NCBI GenBank assembly: GCA_964614265.1
Contig: CAZTKT010000015.1
Span: forward strand, 1-21,088
DNA: 21,088 nucleotides
Origin: JACQKD01 sp964614265
GTDB lineage: Bacteria > Patescibacteriota > Minisyncoccia > Phycocordibacterales > UBA918
Reading direction: 5' to 3'
The translations under genes and the position numbers were made by a program. The notes below the pieces were generated by a model that saw only the letters and a program-made list of their open reading frames with translations, ran no database searches and had not been told where the DNA came from. Shown in pieces: positions 1 through 6,407 of this stretch. The first letter of the stretch is position 1, and each line of letters opens with the position of its first letter.

Positions 1-54
1 AGTACTATCGTGAACAATTACCAGAGGGGTGCAGAAAGGGGTGGACTTATTCAG
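1..54. repeat. Left copy of 54-bp terminal inverted repeat
   Basis: The first 54 bases equal the reverse complement of the last 54 bases exactly; base 55 is the first mismatch (t against c). The outermost six bases, AGTACT, are themselves palindromic. No gene lies in the repeat, and the EamA gene begins 38 bp inside it. Read from the inside outward, the repeat begins TGAATAAGTCCACCCC if the last shared base is ignored, and a 5'-TG end is common in IS3/IS481-type insertion sequences. The simplest inference is that the sequenced fragment stops where it enters two inverted copies of a longer repeat. Confidence 0.95.
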
Positions 55-80
55 TAGGTAGCTACTTTTAAAGAATCTGT

Positions 81-86
81 TAGACT
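81..86 (+). promoter_or_regulatory. Probable -10 box of leaderless promoter for the EamA gene
   Basis: TAGACT lies with exactly six bases between it and the ATG at 93, so transcription would begin at or next to the start codon. No Shine-Dalgarno sequence is visible and the -35 is unclear. It is supported mainly because the same geometry recurs at several other genes in the window. Confidence 0.4.
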
Positions 87-92
87 TCTCCC

Positions 93-1004
93 ATGTCATG
101 GTTTTTTGTTGCACTCATAGGTTCTTTCCTCTATGCAGTGACGAATCATATTGATAAGTATGTAATCTCAAAATACCTCCAGAATAGTGGCCTTGGCTCA
201 TTGGTTATTTTCTCCTCCATATTTAGTATCTTCGCTCTTCCGTTCATCTGGTGGATACACCCTACCGTCTTTTCTGTCACCCTGATCCAGGGGGTGGTCC
301 TCGCAACGACAGGTATGCTGACGATTGGTGCCATACTGTTGTATTTTTATGCGCTTCAGGAAGATGAAGCGACCAATGTGGTGCCTCTCTATCAAACGAT
401 CCCGATTTTCGCCTTTCTCTTAGGGTACCTGATCCTTGGAGAGGTGATTACCACTATGCAGGTCGTTGCCGCATGTACCATCATTATGGGTGCCGCAGTA
501 TTATCTTTTAAAATTGGTGATGGTGTCATCAGATTTAAGCGCACGGTGGTGCTGTACATGCTCTCAGCCTCTGCACTCTATGCGATGAGTAGTGTTCTCT
601 TTAAGCTTGTCGCGCTTGAAGAGGGTTTCTGGCTTTCCACCTTTTGGTCACTTGTTGGGAAAGTGATTCTCGGTCTCTTTTTCCTGACTGCCGTTCCCAT
701 CTATCGAAGACAATTTTTTTTAGTCATACAAGAAAACAAAGCTCGGGTCCTTGCCTTGAACTCACTAAACGAAAGCTTCTCAATTTGTGCCGACGCATTA
801 ATGGGTTTCGCAACATTGCTCGCACCGGTTGTTCTCGTGTTACTTGTTGAGGCATTTCAGCCGGTATTTGTGTTGATCATTGGTGTTACACTCACACTTT
901 TTTTCCCGCACATATCAGCAGAGTCAATCACAAGGAAACATATATTCCAAAAAGTAGGCGCCATCGGTTGTATCGTACTTGGCAGTGTGTTATTGGCACT
1001 CTAA
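93..1004 (+). CDS. EamA/DMT-family transporter (10-TM permease)
   Basis: A 303-aa, almost entirely hydrophobic protein with about ten membrane segments arranged as two similar halves, as expected for the drug/metabolite transporter superfamily (two EamA domains). The first half opens with a segment of the type WFFVALIGSFLYAVTNHIDKY. A short hydrophilic stretch near residues 143-148 (GDGVIRFKR) separates the halves. It would act in the cytoplasmic membrane as a metabolite exporter or permease; the substrate cannot be read from sequence. The ATG is chosen because it follows a TAGACT box by six bases. The IS1595-type transposase begins about 50 bp downstream on the same strand, but it has its own promoter, so this gene is probably monocistronic. 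Length is normal for the family. Confidence 0.85.
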   Translation: MSWFFVALIGSFLYAVTNHIDKYVISKYLQNSGLGSLVIFSSIFSIFALPFIWWIHPTVFSVTLIQGVVLATTGMLTIGAILLYFYALQEDEATNVVPLYQTIPIFAFLLGYLILGEVITTMQVVAACTIIMGAAVLSFKIGDGVIRFKRTVVLYMLSASALYAMSSVLFKLVALEEGFWLSTFWSLVGKVILGLFFLTAVPIYRRQFFLVIQENKARVLALNSLNESFSICADALMGFATLLAPVVLVLLVEAFQPVFVLIIGVTLTLFFPHISAESITRKHIFQKVGAIGCIVLGSVLLAL

Positions 1005-1023
1005 TCTTATCCATACCTATCCC

Positions 1024-1051
1024 TTGACAACAATATACTAGGGTGTATACT
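1024..1051 (+). promoter_or_regulatory. Sigma70-type promoter of the IS1595-type transposase (leaderless geometry)
   Basis: A consensus -35 TTGACA (1024-1029) is followed after 16 bp by TATACT (1046-1051). Only six bases separate the -10 box from the ATG at 1058, so the transcript should start at about the A of the start codon. A second TATACT sits at 1034-1039 between the two boxes. Confidence 0.7.
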
Positions 1052-1057
1052 GACCCT

Positions 1058-1900
1058 ATGAAAACCAACAAGTACGGGGTCGCTAGTCTCAAAAAGCAAT
1101 TTCCAAATGATGATACATGTCTCGACTTTCTCTTTGATACGCTCCATAGCCGTACCTGTTCATGTGGCGGTACGTACAAGCGTCTCAAAGGACGCAAGCA
1201 GTTCTACTGCTCAAAATGTCTCTATCAGATAGCCCCCACAGCAGGTACCATCTTTCATAAGTCAGATACTCCACTGACGCTCTGGTTTCATGCCATTATG
1301 GTGTTCTCAAACGCCAAAAGCGGTATTTCTGCAAAGACAATGGAGCGCGAGTTGGAAGTCACCTACAAGTGCGCGTGGCGGATGCTCAATTTGATACGAA
1401 AGGCACTCACACAGAGCACCGAGACACTGCATGGTGATGTCGAGATGGACACCGGATACATCGGTGGCAAGGCAACGGTAGACAGGCGAATGAGAAACAA
1501 GTCCACGGTGTTTGCGGCAATCGCACGAGGTGGCGAGATGCGTGCAGAAGTAAAACAGGATGCCTCCGCCCGGTCACATAAAGATTTCCTCCAAAAGAAC
1601 GTGTCTTCAGAAAACACTCGCCTTATCACCGACAAGACCAACAAACTCGACAAAGTGGCAAAGGGATACGACCGACATGCGGTAGACCATCATCGGGGCG
1701 AGTACGTCCGAGGAGACGTGTATGTAAACAACGTAGACGCTTTCTGGAGTCACATCAAGCGGTCAATCAAGGGAACGCACAAGGTCGTCTCTAAGAAGCA
1801 CTTGCAGACCTACGTGGACGGCTTTGTTTTCCACTATAACAACCGGCACAACGACAAGCAGAGGTTCGTGGCTTTGCTTGGTGCTGTATTGCACGCTTAA
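1058..1900 (+). CDS. IS1595 (ISXO2-like) family transposase
   Basis: A 280-aa transposase. An N-terminal zinc-ribbon-like region has C34, C36, C51 and C54. It is followed by a helical DNA-binding part and the RNase-H-fold catalytic domain: D131 in MDTGYIGGK, D192 in ITDKTNK, then VNNVDAFWSHIKR (D227, K234) and a C-terminal YVDGFVFHYNNR block, all typical of ISXO2-like enzymes. The usual third acidic residue is Glu in the N-x-x-E-x-F-W motif; here it is Asp227. The ATG at 1058 is preferred over an upstream in-frame GTG at 1043, which lies inside the promoter. The stop overlaps the stop of the opposite-strand gene at 1897. I could not find convincing terminal inverted repeats, so the element's borders are undefined. 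Confidence 0.88.
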   Translation: MKTNKYGVASLKKQFPNDDTCLDFLFDTLHSRTCSCGGTYKRLKGRKQFYCSKCLYQIAPTAGTIFHKSDTPLTLWFHAIMVFSNAKSGISAKTMERELEVTYKCAWRMLNLIRKALTQSTETLHGDVEMDTGYIGGKATVDRRMRNKSTVFAAIARGGEMRAEVKQDASARSHKDFLQKNVSSENTRLITDKTNKLDKVAKGYDRHAVDHHRGEYVRGDVYVNNVDAFWSHIKRSIKGTHKVVSKKHLQTYVDGFVFHYNNRHNDKQRFVALLGAVLHA

Positions 1901-2469
1901 GGAGTTTGAGGAATTGTTTTTTTGTCTGGGTCATATTGGTCAATGTCATCTGCGGCAACTCCACGTTCTTTTAAGATTTTATCACGTAAATAGATACCAA
2001 GAACAACCACAATGTCGTCAAGTTCCATTCCTTCCTTAAACAGATATTCTTTTATAGGGTTTATCCGAGAATCATCTTTTATATCCTCAATGACTTGTTT
2101 AGCGGCCTCTTGAATATCGTAGGAGGTGGCAGGTTTTTTGTTCTCAACTTCTACTTTCAGTTCTGCATAGTTTTGTTCAACAAAACTCTGTCCACCACTT
2201 TCAGCCAAAACACGAGTGCCACGGTCAGATAGACTGACGGGACTCTTCTTCCTCGTCAAAGGTTCTTTATAGTCTAATGCTGTTTCACATTTTATAACTT
2301 TATCGCGTACTTCTTTACAATCAGTACGTATTTCTTTTACGTCTGCTTCCAACCGGTCGACCTTACTTCTGTATACAAAAAAAGTAACAAGTATCCCCGC
2401 CAAAGATATTCCTAAAGATATTCCTAACGGAATAAATACATTGGCGTACTGACCAACATTTGCTTCCAT
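1897..2469 (-). CDS. Conserved-looking membrane-anchored coiled-coil protein, tail-to-tail with the transposase
   Basis: A 190-aa protein of unknown function. Residues about 10-30 form one transmembrane segment (IPLGISLGISLAGILVTFFVY). A charged, heptad-like stretch follows to about residue 60 (KVDRLEADVKEIRTDCKEV). Then comes a soluble C-terminal part with a SPVSLSDRGTRVLAESGG segment, a helical region, and DDIVVVLGIYLRDKIL near the C-terminus. The ATG at 2469 is preferred over the longer frame (to 2568) because a -35/-10 pair sits six bases upstream and the longer version would put an odd basic tail before the membrane segment. It ends within the transposase stop codon. This is the position of a passenger gene, but a host gene is equally possible. 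Confidence 0.7.
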   Translation of the reverse strand: MEANVGQYANVFIPLGISLGISLAGILVTFFVYRSKVDRLEADVKEIRTDCKEVRDKVIKCETALDYKEPLTRKKSPVSLSDRGTRVLAESGGQSFVEQNYAELKVEVENKKPATSYDIQEAAKQVIEDIKDDSRINPIKEYLFKEGMELDDIVVVLGIYLRDKILKERGVAADDIDQYDPDKKTIPQTP

Positions 2470-2475
2470 GACATC

Positions 2476-2504
2476 ATAGTACCATATCTTGTTGACTTTT
2501 CCAA
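2476..2504 (-). promoter_or_regulatory. Promoter of the coiled-coil membrane protein (leaderless geometry)
   Basis: On the minus strand, TTGGAA (2499-2504) is followed after 17 bp by TACTAT (2476-2481), and then six bases lead to the ATG at 2469. No ribosome binding site is present. Confidence 0.5.
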
Positions 2505-2718
2505 AAGGAGTATACTGTAGGTACTTCTGCGGAAACAACGAAGTGGCAGATACAGATTGGTAGAACAATTATCAGAGACGACAAGTGGTTCTTGGAAGGT
2601 AACAAAGACTCTAGTGGCTGATACTTGCTTTACCGCGAGTATCTGCCAGTGGAGTTTTTTTCGTAGGTGGGTCGAGACAAAGTTGGTTCTTTTAACAATC
2701 GAATAACACAAGTTGCCT

Positions 2719-2880
2719 ATGAGCACGCAATTTGCTCACTGTCATCTCGATGAGAATACAGGTCTAGTTTGGTGTCGACACCTCAACGGTAGTTGGGCAC
2801 CACCATTCCAGTCGAGTTATGGTGAAACAGAAAATCCTCTGGTCAGAGAGGATGTTTCTGAAGAAACAATAGTTTCTTAG
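2719..2880 (+). CDS. Possible 53-aa small protein, hypothetical
   Basis: An ATG-to-TAG frame of 53 codons, beginning MSTQFAHCHLDENTG and ending EETIVS. It has two Cys, several His and Trp in the first half and an acidic C-terminus. No known domain or membrane segment is visible. It is supported as a gene because a clear plus-strand intrinsic terminator starts 13 bp after its stop and no other plus-strand gene is available to use that terminator. Against it, neither a Shine-Dalgarno sequence nor a good -10 box is seen upstream. The preceding stretch (2505-2718) holds only a distant 10-bp inverted repeat, TGGCAGATAC and its complement around 2543 and 2639. An alternative is that the terminator ends a small untranslated RNA. 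Confidence 0.42.
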   Translation: MSTQFAHCHLDENTGLVWCRHLNGSWAPPFQSSYGETENPLVREDVSEETIVS

Positions 2881-2892
2881 TACTTTCGATTC

Positions 2893-2924
2893 AAAGCCCT
2901 CACCTTTCGGTGGGGCTTTGTTTA
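2893..2924 (+). terminator. Intrinsic terminator after the 53-aa ORF
   Basis: The stem arms are 2893-2904 and 2909-2919 (AAAGCCC...GGGGCTTT, with one bulged base and one G-U pair) around a TTTC loop, followed by a short T-rich tail (GTTTATT). Confidence 0.75.
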
Positions 2925-3276
2925 TTGTACCTATCGCTAGGCGAACACCATACTACCGTATGGGGACAACCAGTGGTATTGTAATGAGGGGGTAGGTGTG
3001 ATCTTATCCACATCGAGATGTTGCTTTTTCTGGAAACTGTGGTATAAACACACTACAGACGAGGGGATGTTATTACAAGGAAGCCGGTTGGTTCTAAATC
3101 TTGGATCAGCTGTTTTGCTATAACAAAAATACTTATTACAAGCCATTTTGGGGAACATACCATTGTCGAGAGCTACATAAGCGTACATACGTTTCCCAGA
3201 CGCCGGTTCATATCGGCGGATATTTATACTTGCCAAAACGGCCTAGATCAACCACTCGTGATTGATTTTTTTAAAC
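2925..3276. other. Intergenic region without a supportable gene
   Basis: About 350 bp between the terminator and the DUF2156 gene. It holds two small hairpins: CCATAC/GTATGG at 2948-2963, and CGCCG/CGGCG at roughly 3201-3218. A minus-strand open frame (3236-2937, TTG start, 99 codons) crosses most of it, but it has no recognisable motif, promoter or ribosome site and an unconvincing composition, so it is not called. Confidence 0.5.
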
Positions 3277-3282
3277 GGAGGT
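3277..3282 (+). promoter_or_regulatory. Strong Shine-Dalgarno site (GGAGGT)
   Basis: GGAGGT lies 6 bases before GTG (3289) and 9 before ATG (3292). It rules out the upstream TTG at 3262 as the start. It is by far the best ribosome binding site in the window; most other genes here have none. Confidence 0.75.
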
Positions 3283-3291
3283 TCGAGCGTG

Positions 3292-4272
3292 ATGAAGTCG
3301 AGACACATTTCACCATTCGAGGGGAGCACTATCCAGATCATAACCTCCTTGACTAGTATGATCCCACAATTTCCAACATTTAAGCAAATCAGTATTACAG
3401 ACCGCGCTGAGGTTGAGGCACATACTAGTCAGCACCTTCCGTACTCTGATTTTAATTTCACCAGCTTGTGGTCATGGGATACAAAAAAAAGACGACTGAT
3501 CTCGCAACTGAATGGGAATCTCGTGGTCCAGTTTACTGATTACGAGACGCATGAGCCGTTTCTGTCATTTATTGGTCACAACGAGCCAAGTCATACTGCA
3601 AGCACGCTCATCGAGTATGCAATTGCCTCAGGGATATCGCCAATTCTCCGTCTTGTTCCCGAAGAATCAGTGCGCGATATAACGGGCAGTACCCTCATCG
3701 CAGAAGAAGATCGAGATAATTTTGATTACGTCTGTTCTATTTCTGAACTGGCCACTCTGAAGGGGATCAAATTCAAAGCGCGTCGACATATGGCAGCACG
3801 CTTTCGTCGTGAGTATCCAACTGCACGTTTTGAGATTGTTGATCCAACAAACGAAACAATCGGGAGATATGTCTCAGCGGTACTCCATCAGTGGCAGACA
3901 GATCGAAAGTTCAAGGATCATGAAAAGTATGAGCTTGAAAATGAACATGTTGCCATCGAACGCATATTTGCGTCAGCCGCATCACTCAAGCTCGTCGTGT
4001 CGGTAGTGTTTGTGGACGATATTATGCGGGCGTTCAGTATTGATGAAGTGGTGCCCCAACAGTATTGTATGGGGCATTTTTGGAAGGCGGATACAAGATG
4101 CCGGGGGATTTATGATTTTTTTGCACAAGAACTCGCACTCTATCTCGAGGCCGACCAAGTAGCATTTTGGAATTGGGAACAGGATCTCGGCGTCAAAGGC
4201 TTAAAGAAAGCAAAGATGAGCTATCGTCCCGCCCATTTTCTCAAAAAATACCGCGTGTCGTTGGCGATGTGA
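3292..4272 (+). CDS. DUF2156 / phosphatidylglycerol lysyltransferase-like (GNAT-fold) protein
   Basis: A 326-aa soluble protein. It resembles the C-terminal LPG-synthase domain (DUF2156, two tandem GNAT-like folds). An N-terminal FTSLWSWD block precedes a central LATLKGIKFKARRHMAARFRREYP segment, with its basic R/H cluster, and the C-terminal blocks AFSIDEV and FWNWEQDLGVKGLKKAKMSY, which closely follow the family pattern NxEqDlGxxGLrxaKxSY. MprF-type enzymes of this fold transfer aminoacyl groups from tRNA to lipid, and stand-alone DUF2156 proteins are usually uncharacterised acyl/aminoacyl transferases. There is no membrane flippase part. The start is set by the GGAGGT site; GTG at 3289 would add one residue. 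A link to the nearby exported peptidase in envelope biology is only a guess. Confidence 0.78.
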   Translation: MKSRHISPFEGSTIQIITSLTSMIPQFPTFKQISITDRAEVEAHTSQHLPYSDFNFTSLWSWDTKKRRLISQLNGNLVVQFTDYETHEPFLSFIGHNEPSHTASTLIEYAIASGISPILRLVPEESVRDITGSTLIAEEDRDNFDYVCSISELATLKGIKFKARRHMAARFRREYPTARFEIVDPTNETIGRYVSAVLHQWQTDRKFKDHEKYELENEHVAIERIFASAASLKLVVSVVFVDDIMRAFSIDEVVPQQYCMGHFWKADTRCRGIYDFFAQELALYLEADQVAFWNWEQDLGVKGLKKAKMSYRPAHFLKKYRVSLAM

Positions 4273-4583
4273 AGTACTCTCGAAGTATGACTTTAGTGCG
4301 AAAAAAAAGGGGGGGGTAACGTGCTCCCACGTCGTAACGTGCGACGTGCTCTTTGAGAACCGGTTCTCTCGTAAAAGGAAGTGGTTATGGATATGCTAGA
4401 GTGGGAACGTTCAGTATCAGTGGACTGCTAAAAGGTGGTGGGGTATGATACATCTAGAGTTGGGTTCATTCGTCCCTAGAGGAAACCTATAGGAGACAGG
4501 AGTGCTGTGGCGAAATTATAGAGCGTTCTTTTTATGATGTTCTTCGACAGTCACATAGCGCCAGAGAGCGCAGGGAGACCAAG
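4273..4583. other. Intergenic region with palindromes and possible promoters
   Basis: No gene is seen. It contains an A8G8 homopolymer block (4301-4316), a direct repeat GTAACGTGC (4316-4324 and 4334-4342), a hairpin CACGTCG/CGACGTG (4328-4348), and a perfect 14-bp palindrome GAGAACCGGTTCTC (4355-4368). A box resembling a -10 (TATGCT, 4392-4397, in GATATGCTAGAG) could start a leader of roughly 180 nt for the M23 peptidase. A similar GATATGCTAGA occurs at 6201-6211 before the next plus-strand cluster. No T-run follows the hairpins, so they do not look like terminators; an operator role is possible but unproven. Confidence 0.45.
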
Positions 4584-5327
4584 ATGCAAAGACATCTGAT
4601 TCATTCGTGTACCGTGGTTGCACTCTCAATATCTGGACTCATTTTCCTTGGAGATTCTTTCGTAGACGCGGCACCATCGGGGTTTCTCGATTTTCCCATC
4701 GATGGGTTCACGTCTTCTACTGCCCCTGTCACTGCTGTCCTTGACCATGACGGTGAACAGCCGAATGGTACCATTACGACATACACTGGGGAAATGGGTT
4801 CACCCACTCATGGATGCCTTGCGTATGTCGGTGGGCAGAATGTGCCTTGTACCAGTAGCAATAAAACCGCTACTCGAGCATTTGCAAGACAAAAAAATCG
4901 ACAGTCGAAAGAGCAACCGTGGACCGTTTCGGCGTTTAACTATCGTGATGATGCACCCGGACACAACATCTACATGTGGTATGACGGCCACCGGGGTTAT
5001 GATTACGCCGTCCAGAGGTGGACTCCGGTCTACGCTTCTGCTAGAGGCAAGCTAAATAACATCGACAGCAAGTGGGGGCAGATCACCCTTGATCACAGTG
5101 ACTACGGATATAAGTACCAAACCATATATACCCACATGGAGCTTGTATATGGGCCCATGCCGACAATTGTCCCGAAGGGATTTCTGCTCGGTTGGGTATC
5201 AAATGTGGCACCAAAAGATCAACCAGTAGGAACTCATTTGCATTTTGTGGTTAAGAAAAGAGTTGGGAGCAAATGGGTAGTGGTAGACCCGTACGGTGGG
5301 AGTGGGGAACCTCGTCTCTGGAAGTAG
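4584..5327 (+). CDS. Exported M23-family (LytM-type) peptidase
   Basis: A 247-aa protein with an N-terminal signal segment (about residues 8-30, ending near DAAPS) and a C-terminal M23 metallopeptidase domain. The zinc ligands are visible: H136 and D140 in GHRGYDY, H184 in YTHME, and H218-x-H220 in GTHLHFVV. M23 enzymes cleave peptidoglycan cross-bridges or stem peptides outside the cytoplasmic membrane, so a wall-remodelling or lytic role is likely. The region between the signal and residue 125 is unassigned. A weak purine-rich site (GGGAGA) precedes the ATG. A strong hairpin terminator follows 23 bp after the stop, and the next gene is convergent, so this is a single-gene transcript with a long leader. 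Confidence 0.85.
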   Translation: MQRHLIHSCTVVALSISGLIFLGDSFVDAAPSGFLDFPIDGFTSSTAPVTAVLDHDGEQPNGTITTYTGEMGSPTHGCLAYVGGQNVPCTSSNKTATRAFARQKNRQSKEQPWTVSAFNYRDDAPGHNIYMWYDGHRGYDYAVQRWTPVYASARGKLNNIDSKWGQITLDHSDYGYKYQTIYTHMELVYGPMPTIVPKGFLLGWVSNVAPKDQPVGTHLHFVVKKRVGSKWVVVDPYGGSGEPRLWK

Positions 5328-5350
5328 TTGCATTGATGTGTAAGTGATGC

Positions 5351-5387
5351 AGCCCCTTTTCTTCCTTGCGGAGGGAAAGGGGCTTTT
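5351..5387 (+). terminator. Intrinsic terminator after the M23 peptidase
   Basis: A 15-bp stem (5351-5365 with 5370-5384, two G-U pairs) around the loop TTGC, followed by TTTT on the plus strand. It lies between convergent genes. On the minus strand it has no T-run, so it mainly serves the peptidase gene. Confidence 0.85.
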
Positions 5388-5410
5388 CAATTACTAACCA
5401 TAGGTTTTAG

Positions 5411-6091
5411 CTAAAAAGTCTCAAACGTGGAATAGATGCCCTTGAGAATACGAAGATAGTCAGGATAGTGATTTACCCATTCAGTCAGTTGAGGGTTGCC
5501 GATCTCCTTAAGAATTCCCTGAACATATTTTTCCTGTGGATTGCTTCCCTCTAGACTAATCTCATAGAGATCTTTGCCTGTAAATAAGGCCACTGTCTCT
5601 CCAGTGTTATAAATTGCTATTGTTGCGTCATTCGTCTTGGTTACTTCTGACAGTGGGCCATAGGAACCAACCAGACTTTGTATGACCTGTTCAGTCGTCT
5701 TTTTAGATTCATCAGCATACACTGTTGATTCCATAATGGTAATCATATAGTTCTTGAACGTTGCGGGGTTTTCACGGTCAGGGTCCTTTATAGAAAAATC
5801 CTTTGCTGGGAGAACGAGAAATGTTGATCGAGGATACTCATAAAAACTATATCGAGGGTCTTTTCCATCCACCACCTCAGCCTCTTTCGGATACTTAAAC
5901 CGATACCCATACTCTTTATTCTCGTAGGTCAGCCAATCAGAAGTATCCACAGCAGACACCACTTGTAGCTCTGCAGTATTAGTCTGCTCCGTGACATTCG
6001 TTTTGTGTCGTAGAGAGATTGTTGTGTACAACGCTACTAGTGCAATACAGACCAAAATCCCTATACCTACGGCATTTTTCTTATTCACCAT
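5411..6091 (-). CDS. Membrane-anchored PsbP-like extracytoplasmic protein
   Basis: A 226-aa protein. Residues about 8-25 (VGIGILVCIALVALYTTI) form an N-terminal membrane anchor or uncleaved signal; the rest should lie outside the cell membrane. Residues 53-70 (WLTYENKEYGYRFKYPKE) match the characteristic opening of PsbP-like domains, which are common in small-genome bacteria as anchored proteins of unknown role. The C-terminal part is mixed alpha/beta without a motif I can name. The ATG is the first in the frame and is directly followed by basic residues typical of an anchor. It is convergent with the M23 peptidase, possibly another envelope gene. A T-rich stretch with TATGAT lies just upstream on the minus strand, but the promoter is not clear. 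Confidence 0.68.
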   Translation of the reverse strand: MVNKKNAVGIGILVCIALVALYTTISLRHKTNVTEQTNTAELQVVSAVDTSDWLTYENKEYGYRFKYPKEAEVVDGKDPRYSFYEYPRSTFLVLPAKDFSIKDPDRENPATFKNYMITIMESTVYADESKKTTEQVIQSLVGSYGPLSEVTKTNDATIAIYNTGETVALFTGKDLYEISLEGSNPQEKYVQGILKEIGNPQLTEWVNHYPDYLRILKGIYSTFETF

Positions 6092-6281
6092 TGAAAAAAA
6101 ATATCATAGGTTGTCACGATTTACAAGGAGCTGCATAATCTCGCATACATCTTTTAGTCGACGTCAGTTATGGCTCCCCGCACAGTTGCCCATCGGGTAT
6201 GATATGCTAGACTTGTAGAGTAGGTGGAAGAGACGGAGGGATAGGGAGATCGAACCAGTGTTTTGTACTGCGCTCGCCCGT

Positions 6282-6404
6282 ATGCCAACTAACAAATTAC
6301 TTCTGGCAGTCATCATTATAGTTTCGTTGTTGTCAATCTCGGTGACGTTTTATGATACGGTGGTAAAAGGTGATTTTGTGGTTATTTATGGCTCCTCTGA
6401 CTAA
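6282..6404 (+). CDS. Possible 40-aa single-pass membrane peptide
   Basis: An ATG-to-TAA frame of 40 codons. Residues about 5-22 (KLLLAVIIIVSLLSISVTFY) form a membrane segment after MPTN, followed by a short tail ending DFVVIYGSSD. The stop is three bases before the ATG of the methyltransferase, so the two would be co-transcribed and probably translationally coupled. The layout, a basic start, one helix, then a Tyr-Asp-Thr-Val turn and a short polar end, is what small anchored peptides of these bacteria look like. I cannot assign a function. The upstream 190 bp contains GATATGCTAGA (6201-6211), a possible -10 region. It could be non-coding leader instead. Confidence 0.45.
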   Translation: MPTNKLLLAVIIIVSLLSISVTFYDTVVKGDFVVIYGSSD

Positions 6405-6407
6405 ATT

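Noticed and set aside
2569..2586. Similarity of GAACAATTATCAGAG to part of the terminal repeat (GAACAATTACCAGAG)
   Set aside because: The match is about 15 bases with one mismatch and does not extend on either side; too short to call another copy of the repeat.
1005..2720. Search for IS1595 terminal inverted repeats
   Set aside because: Only 7-base inverted matches were found around the transposase and its neighbour, so no element border is claimed.
2937..3236. 99-codon minus-strand open frame
   Set aside because: TTG start, no promoter or ribosome site, no recognisable motif or membrane segment, and odd composition; more likely chance in a gene-free stretch.
2879..4282. AGTACTnTCG at 2879, 4273 and at the fragment ends
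   Set aside because: Ten-base partial matches only, with no shared flanking sequence; could be chance.
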